Source of the DNA: JBEKTY01 sp049515555
GTDB taxonomy: Bacteria; Planctomycetota; Planctomycetia; Pirellulales; Thermoguttaceae
Direction of reading: 5' to 3'
DNA length: 64,000 nt
NCBI GenBank assembly: GCA_049515555.1
Contig: JBEKTY010000014.1
Span: 15,841-79,840 of the forward strand
Positions 45,804 through 56,408 of this stretch are shown here, piece by piece (within the stretch, counting starts at the first letter, position 1; every line of letters begins with the position of its first letter). A model generated the notes under the pieces. That model ran no database searches. It was not told where the DNA came from and saw nothing but the letters and a program-made list of their open reading frames with translations. The translations under genes and the position numbers were made by a program.

Positions 45804-46827
45804 CCACGTTGATGCCCGAGCCGATCCCCAGCAGGGCCACGCGGTCGCCCGGCCGTAGATGACCCTGCTGGATGCCCAGGGCCGCGGTGATGGGCAGTGC
45901 CACCGAGCCGGTGTTGCCCAAGAGCTCGAGCGTGGCGAAGTCGATGGCCGGGTCGAGCCCGAGCGTCTCCAGCAGCAGTTTGCGATGGGCGCGGCCCACT
46001 TGGTGGCAGAAGGTCTTGTCGACGCCGCCGGGGCGCCAGCCGACGGCCTGGAGGAACTCGGGATAGGCCGCGGCCGCGGCGGCCACGCCGGCCTGCATCA
46101 AAGCCTCCGAATCGGTGGCCATGAGCAGGTCGCCCTGGCCGCCGGTCGACGGGTCGGCGCCGCCCTGGCAGAGCCGGTATTGCCGGGTGTCGGCCCGGGC
46201 GATCCCGCCCAGCAGGCGGTTCCCGGTGCGGCTCAGGCCCCGCTCGACCAGCAGCACAGCCGCGCTGCCGGAGCCGATGGTCAGCGAGGCCATGGCGGGC
46301 TTGACGTCGGCCCGCGATAGCCCCAGGTCGGCGTTCAGCCGGCGGATGGTGTTCTCGACCAGCACGCGGCTGCTCTCGGTGCCCACCACCAGGCCGGCGC
46401 GGATCTGCCCCAGCTCGATCATGTTGGCCACCTGGAGCATGCCGTTCAGGAGGCCCAGGCAGGCGTTCGAGACGTCGTAGACGATGCAATCGGGCGGCAG
46501 GGCGAGGCGATGGTGGACGCCGCAGGCGGTGGCCGGCTCCAGGTAGTCGCGGCAGACGGAGCCGTGCACCAAGGCGCCCAGGTGCCGCGGGTCGAGTCCG
46601 GCCGCGCGGATTGCCCGCTGGGCGCTAATTGCGCTCTCGTCGCCGGGCAGCGTGCCGGGCGGCCAGAAGCGCCGCTGCCGGATGCCGGTCATGAACTCCA
46701 ATCGGCCTTCGCCCAGGCCCAGCCGCCGGTACAAGGGGGCCAATTGCCGCTCGATCTCGGCGGACGTAACGATCTCGTCCGGCAAGCCGCAGACCAGGGA
46801 CTCCAGTGAGACGTGTTCGTATCGCAT
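45760..46827 (-). CDS. OleA-like/KAS III condensing enzyme
   Basis: The 355-residue thiolase-fold protein has the KAS III triad Cys123 ('VSNACLGLLNGM'), His275 ('TFCHQVGRAHRKL') and Asn305 ('LLGNTGSVALP'). Around the active site it resembles OleA more than FabH: 'SVCRDYLEPATACGVHHRL' places Glu97 26 residues before the Cys, matching my recollection of the OleA catalytic glutamate, and the end 'RVALLGIGSGINVVMLGVEW' is near-identical in pattern. OleA joins two acyl chains head to head to a beta-keto acid, the first step to long-chain olefins or ketones. No oleB, oleC or oleD is adjacent. Confidence 0.85.
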   Translation of the reverse strand: MRYEHVSLESLVCGLPDEIVTSAEIERQLAPLYRRLGLGEGRLEFMTGIRQRRFWPPGTLPGDESAISAQRAIRAAGLDPRHLGALVHGSVCRDYLEPATACGVHHRLALPPDCIVYDVSNACLGLLNGMLQVANMIELGQIRAGLVVGTESSRVLVENTIRRLNADLGLSRADVKPAMASLTIGSGSAAVLLVERGLSRTGNRLLGGIARADTRQYRLCQGGADPSTGGQGDLLMATDSEALMQAGVAAAAAAYPEFLQAVGWRPGGVDKTFCHQVGRAHRKLLLETLGLDPAIDFATLELLGNTGSVALPITAALGIQQGHLRPGDRVALLGIGSGINVVMLGVEWQAALPAQ

Positions 46828-47130
46828 GGCGGGGGCCGATTGTGGAATACCACATTGCTAGCTTTGCAGTCGCTACTAAATGTTGTACGCGAAGAAGCCC
46901 CCCGCCTCAAGATACGGGAAACCCTTGCCGAGAGCTCGTCTTGTTTCTAAACTCCCTGACGACTTGCATTCTTGCCGTGGAGGTGCGCCGAAGCAGGAGT
47001 CTTGGGTCCGGAATCTCTCGCCGACATGCGGACGTCGGCCGAGCCGGTGACCGCGCGATGTGCGCGGCGGACGCGGCGTTCCGGGCCTCCCTTCTTAACC
47101 GACACAGGACGTGTCAGAGAGGACTTCGCC
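46828..47130. other. Divergent intergenic region
   Basis: This 303-bp stretch lies between the start codons of the OleA-like and amidotransferase-like genes and should hold both promoters. No gene or repeat was recognised. Confidence 0.4.
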
Positions 47131-47880
47131 ATGGCTTCCAAACCAGTGATTGGAGTGAACGCCGATTTCCGTGCGGCGCGCAAGGACATGCCGGCCTTTT
47201 CCTATCTCACCGCCGGCTACTACGACTGTCTGCTGAAGGCGGGGGCCGTGCCCGTGGTCATCCCGCCCATGAAGCTCGAAAGCGACCTGGCCCAGTTGCT
47301 CGATGCCCTGGACGGCATCGTGCTGGGCGGGGGGGCCGACCTCGACCCGCGGATCGATGGTTTCATGCTTCATCCCTCGATCCACCTTCTGGATCGCCGC
47401 CGCGAGGAATTCGACCGCCTGCTGATGTGCCTGGCGGCCGAGCGGCAGATGCCCTTGCTGGGCATTGGCGTCGGCATGCAATTGCTGAACGTCTCGCAAG
47501 GGGGCAATCTCTTCCTGCACATCGCCGAGGATCTCCCGCGGGCCCTGCCCCATCTCGACGCCAGCGACCCGAATCACCGCCATGCCCTGGTGGTGGAGCC
47601 GGGCACGCTCATGGAACGCGTCTATGGCGAAGGGGAGATCCGCGTCAACAGCATGCATCACATGGCCGTGGACGAGGTGGCCCCGGGCTTCGCCGTCACC
47701 GCCCGCTGCCCCGACGGCGTGGTCGAGGCCATCGAGAGCACCACCGACGATTGGTTCGCCCTGGGCACGCAATTCCATCCCGAGGCCGAGTCGGCCTCCG
47801 CGTTGGACCTGCGGATCTTTGAAGAATTCGTCGCCGGCGCCGCCGTCCGGGCGGGCGGGATGCGAATGATGGTCGCCTGA
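47131..47880 (+). CDS. Class I glutamine amidotransferase-like (PuuD-type) protein without catalytic cysteine
   Basis: The start is the ATG at 47131; the open frame runs 53 codons further back without homology. The 249-residue protein fits the gamma-glutamyl-GABA hydrolase family: 'PVIGVNADFRA', 'LDGIVLGGGADLDPRI', 'FHPEAES' (His216 and Glu218 of the triad). At the nucleophile elbow it has 'LLGIGVGMQLLNVSQGG' where the family has 'GICRGxQ', so Gly113 replaces Cys and Val115 replaces the next Arg. It should not hydrolyse by the usual thioester route. It may bind a ligand or act as a scaffold. Confidence 0.88.
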   Translation: MASKPVIGVNADFRAARKDMPAFSYLTAGYYDCLLKAGAVPVVIPPMKLESDLAQLLDALDGIVLGGGADLDPRIDGFMLHPSIHLLDRRREEFDRLLMCLAAERQMPLLGIGVGMQLLNVSQGGNLFLHIAEDLPRALPHLDASDPNHRHALVVEPGTLMERVYGEGEIRVNSMHHMAVDEVAPGFAVTARCPDGVVEAIESTTDDWFALGTQFHPEAESASALDLRIFEEFVAGAAVRAGGMRMMVA

Positions 47881-48581
47881 TGACCGGCGAATCAATCTCG
47901 TATTCATCACGCTCCGCGTGATGAGAACCTCATGCGGAGCGTCCAAGTTCGGCGCGGGTCGCAAGTTCGGCGCTGGTCGCGAGTTCGGCGAGGGTCTCCC
48001 GACCCCGCCGCGACCCGACCGATGGTCTCCAGGGCTCGGGAGACCTTCGGTCAGCGGTGTGGCTCGGTCGGAGACCGGCCACAACGCTGAGTGCCACCCT
48101 CCGACCCCGCCGAGTTCATCTCGGCGGTGAAGCAGGCTGAACAGCTAAGTGCAAGACCGCCTGCGCCCACCTTCCGCGTCTCAATCGCGGTGGTAAAATA
48201 AATCGGTTTGGCACTCTGCGCCGATAACACAAATTGTAGCGGCTGCGACAGGCCCCCGGCCTGCGCGCCGGGCCTTGATCGTAACCTTGCCATCTGATGG
48301 CTTTGCTAGCGAAATGGGTGGCACGTCCCAGCTTGCCAACGGCGTGCTTTCGGCGGCCACCACGCCCTTCGCTGCGCTCAGGGACGTGCCACCCAACGCC
48401 GAACACAGCTAATTTTGGCAAAGTTACGATCGAGGCCTGCGCGCCGCGTGGGCCGTGGCACGCATACGGTTTTGTCCGAACGGTGGAGTTAATGGCGACG
48501 GAATAGCTTTTCTGATTTTTACACTTTACTCAAATTCGCCATATTCCATTCGCGGAAACCCCCGATATATCTCAGACAGCG
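47881..48581. repeat. 700-bp repeat-filled intergenic region
   Basis: GTTCGGCG(C/A)(G)GGTC-type words repeat near 47948-47995. A 100-bp unit like that at 27775 follows to 48088. Then comes a gene-free AT-mixed stretch, and a GGGTGGCACG palindrome at 48316-48394. No coding region was recognised. Confidence 0.7.
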
Positions 48582-49105
48582 ATGGACCCGATGGCACCTC
48601 ATTACCTGTTGTTCTCTCGCGTGGATTCGGCCAACGGCACGGGCCGGTGGCGGTTCGTGCTGCGAAGCCAGGACGGGCAGGAGCGATTCGAGGCCGCCGA
48701 CTACGAGCCCGGCATCCGCGGTGAGCGACTTGATTTGCTGACCGTCGTTCGGGCCCTGGAGTCCCTGGATCAGCCTTCCCGCGTAACCCTGGTCGGTTGC
48801 AGCGATTACCTATGGAAGGGGGTTCGGCATGGACTGGACGAATGGAAGACTAACGGCTGGCGCTGGGAGTTCTTCGGGCAGATGGTGCCGGTGAGGAATT
48901 CGGACCTTTGGCAGCGGCTAGACCGGGCCTTGCGGTTTCACGAGGTGCAGTGCCGCCGGCGACGGCTCGACCCGGCCCATCGGCCGCTTCACGGTCCGAT
49001 CGGTGCACAGGCACGGAAAAAGAGTGTCTGGGGGCTTCGCGAAAAGTTGTCCAACTGGTTAAAATATGCAGTGTCGGTAATTCAGACGCCCGCAAGGAGG
49101 TGCGT

Positions 49106-51319
<2,214 letters not shown>

Positions 51320-51395
51320 ACGTACAATAGTGGCGGGTGGCCAGTGGCCAGCCACCAGCCACCAGCCACTAGTGCCTCGACCGACGTGAAATGAC

Positions 51396-51460
51396 GGGTG
51401 CCACGGTTGGCTTGCCCAACCGTGTTCTCGGCACTGCTGGACAAGCCGGCAGTGGCACCC
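51396..51460. repeat. GGGTGCCACGGTTGG palindrome
   Basis: A hairpin GGGTGCC ... GGCACCC with inner small palindromes, a variant of the 1399-1536 family where CTGCTGG became GGTTGG in one half. Intergenic. Confidence 0.8.
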
Positions 51461-51515
51461 AACGTGTCAACCGAGAACGGTCGGGGCACTACCCACCAGC
51501 CACTAGCCACCGCCC

Positions 51516-52091
51516 ATGATGGACCTGACGTACTTTAAGCGCTATCGGATGGAGATCAGCCTGGCGGACGGCGACGTGACGCCGCCCCCGCTGCCGGCCG
51601 GCTATGGGCTGATGGGCTGGCAGCCCGCGCTGTTGGAGGCCTTTGCCGAGGCCAAGTACCACAGCTTTCGACAGGAGATCGACGCCAACGTCTTCCCCTG
51701 CTTGGGCGAGTTGGAGGGCTGCCGGCGGCTGATGCGGGAGATCGTCCGCAAGCCGGGTTTCGTGCCGCAGGCCACGTGGCTCCTGGCCCACGTGGAGCCC
51801 GGCGGCCGGCGGACCGATTATTGCGGCACGGTCCAGGGGATTCGCGACCAGGCCGGCTTCGGCGCAATCCAGAACCTGGGCATCACCCCCGAACACCGCA
51901 ACTGCGGCCTGGGCAGCACGCTGCTGTTCCACGCTTTAGCCGGCTTTCGCCGCGCCGGCCTGACGCGGGTCTTCCTGGAAGTCACCGTCCAGAACCAAGG
52001 CGCGGTGCGGCTCTATCGACGGCTGGGCTTCGTCACGGTGAAAACGGTTTACAAGGCGGTCGAACCGGTGTATTCGACCAGCAGTGGCTAG
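51516..52091 (+). CDS. GNAT-family N-acetyltransferase
   Basis: The 191-residue protein has an acetyl-CoA-binding motif A 'IQNLGITPEHRNCGLGSTLLFHALAGFRRAGLTRVFLEVTVQNQGAVRLYRRLGFVTVKTVYKAV' in the C-terminal half and a divergent N-terminus. GNAT enzymes acetylate amines; the substrate is not clear. It stands alone between repeats. Confidence 0.85.
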   Translation: MMDLTYFKRYRMEISLADGDVTPPPLPAGYGLMGWQPALLEAFAEAKYHSFRQEIDANVFPCLGELEGCRRLMREIVRKPGFVPQATWLLAHVEPGGRRTDYCGTVQGIRDQAGFGAIQNLGITPEHRNCGLGSTLLFHALAGFRRAGLTRVFLEVTVQNQGAVRLYRRLGFVTVKTVYKAVEPVYSTSSG

Positions 52092-52257
52092 CGGGGGGAA
52101 TCAAATTTCCTATCAGTTGCAGTAGATGGCGGCCTTGACCTCGGGCGATACCCGGGGGATAATCTGGATAGTGACTACGGGTGGTCGCACTTACAGGCAG
52201 TGGGCATCGGGCCGCTGCGGCTTTTTTTGAGTTTGGCACTTGACTAGGAGAACTCCC

Positions 52258-52566
52258 GTGGGAACTACCGCTGCTGAGGAAAGTCGTGAGACCATCGCCG
52301 GGAAACATCGGGTCGCTTTCGGACCGATGACCGAGGAGGAGATTCGCTTCCTGCGAGATGTCCAGGCATACATCGACTTCGCAATCCGAAATGGATTGGG
52401 CTTCGGAACAGTGCTGGGCGACCTTTCGCACGACATCAATGGCATTGCGCTTTACCACGGCTTCAGCCCCAAAGAGGCGCGCGAGCATGGCTTTCTGCCG
52501 ATGGTAAACCGCTATTCGGAAGTCACTCCGGACTCCGTGGGCGAGCCAGCCGAATCGACCGAGTAG
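52258..52566 (+). CDS. Small protein, putative antitoxin of a MazF pair
   Basis: A GTG at 52258 with AGGAG 7 bp upstream gives 102 residues. The core 'EEEIRFLRDVQAYIDFAIRNGLGFGTVLGDLSHDINGIALYHGFSPKEAREHGFLPMVNRYSE' is helical and not a known MazE-type fold to me. The mazF gene follows 51 bp downstream. Antitoxin role is inferred from position. Confidence 0.6.
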   Translation: MGTTAAEESRETIAGKHRVAFGPMTEEEIRFLRDVQAYIDFAIRNGLGFGTVLGDLSHDINGIALYHGFSPKEAREHGFLPMVNRYSEVTPDSVGEPAESTE

Positions 52567-52617
52567 GCGCGTGGGAACGCCGATTGGCCGCGCACCGGCC
52601 AGAATTGAGGCATTAGG

Positions 52618-52977
52618 ATGCCGATCCGGCGCGGTCAGGTGTTCTTCGTCGATCTGGATCCCACCGTGGGACGGGAAATCGGCGGACATAAGTTGCGCCC
52701 GGTGGTTGTCTTGTCGATTAACGACATCAACTCCAAGCCTCTCGTCGTTACGGTCGTCCCCGGAACGAAGGCTGCCGATAAGCCGGTGAGTTTTCGGAAC
52801 GTCGTCGTCGTAGACCCCACGCCCGACAATGGCTTGGCGGTGCACACGATCTTTCAGTGCCACCAAATTCGGGCCATCGATCACAGCCGTTTTGGGTTGC
52901 GGCCGGTCGGCAGTCTCTCCCCCGCCGACCTTACCCGCGTCGAGGACGCAGTCAAGTTCAGTCTTGGCCTTGGCTGA
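52618..52977 (+). CDS. mazF: MazF/PemK-type endoribonuclease toxin
   Basis: The 119-residue protein begins 'MPIRRGQVFFVDLDPTVGREIGGHKLRPVVVLSIND', the MazF core, then 'PLVVTVVPGTKA' and 'NGLAVHTIFQCHQIRAIDHSRF', with 'SLSPADLTRVEDAVKFSLGL' at the end. It is full length. It cuts mRNA at short motifs in known members. Its partner is probably the small gene upstream. Confidence 0.9.
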   Translation: MPIRRGQVFFVDLDPTVGREIGGHKLRPVVVLSINDINSKPLVVTVVPGTKAADKPVSFRNVVVVDPTPDNGLAVHTIFQCHQIRAIDHSRFGLRPVGSLSPADLTRVEDAVKFSLGLG

Positions 52978-53129
52978 AGATACGAACCGCCTGGAACCTG
53001 CTGTTCTCGCCGGCTGCCGTTGATTTGCCGAGTCTCAATGCGCCAGGGCCGGTTTCCTGATGGGCCGCCGTGGGGTATATTTATACTCTGCGCCGTTTTG
53101 TAACGACCCTTGCCCTACGCTGATCTTCC

Positions 53130-54362
53130 GTGACCGAACCGATCCTGTCGCATACGTTTCCCAACGGGCTGGTGCTGGTGGCCGAGTCGATGCAGTGGCT
53201 GCAATCGGCGGCCTTCACGCTGCTGGTGCCGGCCGGGTCGGTTTACGATCCGCCGCACCGCGGCGGGCTGAGCACGCTGGCCTGCGAGATGTCGCTGCGC
53301 GGGGCGGGAAAGCGCGACAGCCGGCAGTTGGTCCTCGACCTGGACAACCTGGGCGTCGAGCGGAGCGAAGCCGTGGCCAGCGCCCACGTGGCATACGGCG
53401 GGGCGACGCTGGCCGAGAACCTGCCCGCCACGCTGGCCATTTTCGCCGACGTGCTGCGGCGGCCGCACCTGCCCCCCGAGCAACTCGAGGCCGGCCGGCA
53501 GGTAGTGCTGCAAGAGCTGCGGGCGGTGGAAGACGAGCCGTCGGAAAAGGTGATGATCGAGCTCCGCCGCCGGCATTATCCCAGCCCGTGGTGCCGCCCG
53601 CCCCAAGGCGAGCGGCAGGCCTTGGAAGCCATCGGCATCGACGAGATCCGATCGTTTTTCCAGAGTTATTTCCGGCCCAACGGCGCGATCATCGGCCTGG
53701 CCGGCCGCATCGACTGGGAGCCGCTGTGCGACCTGGTCGGCCAGTTGTTGGGCGATTGGTCGCCCGGGGGCGATCTGGCCGTGGTCGAACAGCCGGCCCC
53801 CGGCGGATATCAGCACATCCCCTACGAGTCGAGCCAGACACAGATCGGCATCGCCTATCAGAGCGTGCCATATCGCGATCCCCGGTACTTTCAGGCCTGG
53901 GGGGCGGTGGGGGCCTTGAGCGGCGGTATGAGCTCCCGGCTGTTCACCGAGGTCCGCGAGCGGCGCGGCCTGTGCTATAGCGTCTACGCCAGTTGCCACA
54001 CGCTACTGGACCGCGGCGCCGTCCTGTGCTACGCCGGAACCAGCACCGAGCGGGCCCAGGAAACCCTCGACGTGACCCTCGGCGAGCTGCTGCGCCTGGC
54101 CGAGGGCATCGAAGAGCACGAGCTGGATCGGCTCAAGGCCCGCATAAAAAGCGCCCTCATCATGCAGCAGGAGTCGAGTTCCGCACGCAGCTCGTCGATC
54201 GCCCGCGACTGGTACCACCTGGGCCGGGCCCGCACGCTGGAGGAGATCGGCCGGCTGGTCGACGGCCTGACGGCCCGCTCGATCAACGAATACCTGGTCC
54301 GGCATCCGCCCCGGGATTTCACCGTCGTCACCGTGGGGGCCGGCGAGCTGAAGACAGTTTGA
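53130..54362 (+). CDS. M16-like peptidase subunit without zinc site
   Basis: The 410-residue protein starts at a GTG. It has the M16 (pitrilysin/MPP) fold but the zinc motif HxxEH is lost: 'GGLSTLACEMSLRGAG' stands where 'GxAHFLEHMxFKGT' is usual. The R/Y motif of the C-terminal domain is present ('RERRGLCYSVYASCHTLL'). It therefore matches the non-catalytic subunit of two-chain M16 enzymes. The next gene supplies the other half. Confidence 0.85.
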   Translation: MTEPILSHTFPNGLVLVAESMQWLQSAAFTLLVPAGSVYDPPHRGGLSTLACEMSLRGAGKRDSRQLVLDLDNLGVERSEAVASAHVAYGGATLAENLPATLAIFADVLRRPHLPPEQLEAGRQVVLQELRAVEDEPSEKVMIELRRRHYPSPWCRPPQGERQALEAIGIDEIRSFFQSYFRPNGAIIGLAGRIDWEPLCDLVGQLLGDWSPGGDLAVVEQPAPGGYQHIPYESSQTQIGIAYQSVPYRDPRYFQAWGAVGALSGGMSSRLFTEVRERRGLCYSVYASCHTLLDRGAVLCYAGTSTERAQETLDVTLGELLRLAEGIEEHELDRLKARIKSALIMQQESSSARSSSIARDWYHLGRARTLEEIGRLVDGLTARSINEYLVRHPPRDFTVVTVGAGELKTV

Positions 54363-54435
54363 AGTTTTCCGCGTTCAGCAGGGCGAATACTGAATACTGA
54401 AAACTGAAAACCGAACACTGAAAACCGAACACTCC
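54363..54435. repeat. Heptamer array ACTGAAA/ACCGAAC
   Basis: Words AATACTG, AATACTG, AAAACTG, AAAACCG, AACACTG and AAAACCG repeat with 7-bp period up to 2 bp before the ATG at 54437. No ribosome site is visible; the array occupies its place. Confidence 0.9.
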
Positions 54436-54436
54436 C

Positions 54437-55675
54437 ATGCAATTTCGCACCGCAGTCTTGCCAAACGGCCTGGAGATCGTTGCGGAGTGCAACGCCCAGG
54501 CCTATTCCACGGCCTTGGGCTTCTTCGTTCGCAGCGGCGCGCGGGACGAGACCGACGAGGTCTCCGGTGTGAGCCATTTCCTGGAGCACATGGCCTTCAA
54601 GGGCACGGCCACGCGATCGGCCGACGACGTCAACCGCGAGTTCGACGAGTTGGGGGCGCACTACAACGCCTTCACCAACGAGGAAAACACGGTCTTCTAC
54701 GCGGCGGTGCTGCCCGAGTTCCAGGGCCGCGCGTTGGCACTACTGGCCGATATCCTGCGGCCTGCCCTGCGCAAGCGGGATTTCCAGACCGAGAAGAAGG
54801 TCATTCTCGAAGAGATCGAGATGTACTCCGATCAGCCGCCGTTCGGGGCCGACGAGAAGTGCCGCGCCATGTATTTCGGCCCGCATCCGCTGGGCCGCAG
54901 CGTGCTGGGCACGCAAAAGAGCATTAAGGCCTTGGGGGTCGAGGCGATGCGGGCCTACTTCCGCCGCTGCTACTCGCCCGGCAACATCGTAGTGGGGGCC
55001 GCCGGGCGGGTCGATTTCGAGGCCCTGCTGGCCGACGCCCGGCAGGCCTGCGGCCAGTGGGCGCCGGCCCCCGGCGGACGCTCGCCCGAGCCGGCCACGC
55101 CGCACCCGGCCTTTCGGGCCATCGCCCGCCCCACGGCCACGCAACAGTACGTGCTCCAGCTCGCCCAGGGGCCGGCCGCCCGCGACCCCGACCGCTATGC
55201 CGCCAAACTGCTGGCCACCGTGCTGGGCGACGATTCGGGCAGCCGCCTGTACTGGGAGTTGGTCGATCCGGGCCTGGCCGAACACGCCGAAGTCAGCCAC
55301 TGCGAGTACGAAGGGGCCGGCGTCTTCATGACCTATCTGAGCTGCGCCCCGGCGGAGGCGGCCGATAATCTCCGCCGGCTGCTGGGCGTCTTCCGCACCG
55401 CCCAGTCGGACGGCATCACGGCCGCCGAGCTCGAGCAGGCCAAGAGCAAGGTCCGCTCTCGACTGGTGCTCTCCGCCGAGCGACCCCGCGGCCGGCTGTT
55501 CTCGGTCGGCAGCGACTGGCTCTATCGCCGCGAGTATCGGCCCCTGGAAGCCGACATGGCCGAGCTCGCCGCGCTGGCGGTCGACGACCTGGCCCACTGC
55601 CTGGCCCGCTATCCGCTCACCTGCAGCACGACGCTGGTCATCGGCCCCTCGGCCGATTGCCCGGACCCGGCCTAG
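54437..55675 (+). CDS. M16 family zinc peptidase, catalytic subunit
   Basis: The 412-residue protein has the HxxEH zinc site in 'GVSHFLEHMAFKGTATRS' and a downstream Glu region 'HYNAFTNEENTVFYAAVL'. The R/Y motif of the C-terminal domain is not recognisable ('SRLYWELVDPGLAEHAEVS'). Together with the previous gene it would form a heterodimer in which one chain holds zinc and the other the R/Y substrate-binding pair. Confidence 0.9.
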   Translation: MQFRTAVLPNGLEIVAECNAQAYSTALGFFVRSGARDETDEVSGVSHFLEHMAFKGTATRSADDVNREFDELGAHYNAFTNEENTVFYAAVLPEFQGRALALLADILRPALRKRDFQTEKKVILEEIEMYSDQPPFGADEKCRAMYFGPHPLGRSVLGTQKSIKALGVEAMRAYFRRCYSPGNIVVGAAGRVDFEALLADARQACGQWAPAPGGRSPEPATPHPAFRAIARPTATQQYVLQLAQGPAARDPDRYAAKLLATVLGDDSGSRLYWELVDPGLAEHAEVSHCEYEGAGVFMTYLSCAPAEAADNLRRLLGVFRTAQSDGITAAELEQAKSKVRSRLVLSAERPRGRLFSVGSDWLYRREYRPLEADMAELAALAVDDLAHCLARYPLTCSTTLVIGPSADCPDPA

Positions 55676-55680
55676 CGACA

Positions 55681-55740
55681 ATGTATCCGGCACACTCCGT
55701 GTGCCGATGGTCCAACGGCACACGACGTGTGCCTACCACC
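55681..55740. repeat. GTGTGCC palindrome
   Basis: AATGTATCCGGCACACTCCG opens and the inverse CGTGTGCCTACCACC closes a short hairpin, related to 21912-21994 and 27721-27912. It follows the M16 gene and may act as terminator. Confidence 0.8.
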
Positions 55741-55831
55741 TTATGGCCCAGCGGAAGCTTGCACCTCGGCCCGGTTCCGGCGTACAATAGAGTGTGTATG
55801 GGGCTAAGTGCGGGATCGCGGGGAGGGGCCT

Positions 55832-56335
55832 ATGCCCGTGCCTTGGTGGTGGATCCTGGTGGGACTGGCCGGCGGGGCGGCAGCGTGGCTCGTCTGGCGG
55901 CCGCTGGCGGTGGCCGCCGGCCGCTCCCGGCTGGCCCGCGCCCGAAAGGGCTTCCATAAGCAGCGGGAATGGCTGGAGGCCAAGTTCCTGAGCCTGGCCG
56001 CGGCCCATCAAGTGCGGGTCGACTCGCCCCGCTGGACCGATTGCGAGTTCGACGACGCCGTGTGCTACGTTCGCCGGCGTTCGACGGGCGAGCTTTCAGC
56101 CTTCGTGGCCATTACGGTGGCCCTGGAGGGCGTGAGCCATCCGGCGTCGTCGCCGGGCGACCTGATCGGCAATCTCCGCGCCGGCACGGCCATCTTCCGC
56201 TTCGACAGGGATCACTGGGAGACCGAGGGCCGGCTCCTGCTCAACCTGAGCCCCGGCGAGGCCCTCCGCCGCTACCACGACGATCTCGACCTGGTGGGCC
56301 AGGAATCAGCCGAGCGGCCCGCCAAGATGAAGTGA
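55832..56335 (+). CDS. Membrane-anchored protein, unknown function
   Basis: The ATG at 55832 follows GGGAGGGG. The 167-residue protein has one N-terminal membrane helix ('WWWILVGLAGGAAAWLVW') and a soluble part with 'WTDCEFDDAVCYVRRRSTGELSAFVAITVALEGV' and 'AIFRFDRDHWETEGRLLLNLSPGEALRRYHDDL'. I do not recognise the family; related hypothetical proteins are likely in other planctomycetes. Confidence 0.72.
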   Translation: MPVPWWWILVGLAGGAAAWLVWRPLAVAAGRSRLARARKGFHKQREWLEAKFLSLAAAHQVRVDSPRWTDCEFDDAVCYVRRRSTGELSAFVAITVALEGVSHPASSPGDLIGNLRAGTAIFRFDRDHWETEGRLLLNLSPGEALRRYHDDLDLVGQESAERPAKMK

Positions 56336-56408
56336 GCGGGGGAAGGGAGATCGCAGGTGGCGGGACCTGGCGGCTAGCAGCCGCCGGAGGGTTGAAAGCG
56401 GGGGCGGG

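Noticed and set aside
37870..46827. Firm assignment as a ladderane cluster
   Set aside because: Only part of the candidate ladderane gene set is present and no radical SAM genes are seen; similarity is in gene types, not shown by comparison.
52190..52230. Terminator after the GNAT gene (GCCGCTGCGGC then T7)
   Set aside because: The stem would have a one-base loop, so it cannot fold as a normal terminator.
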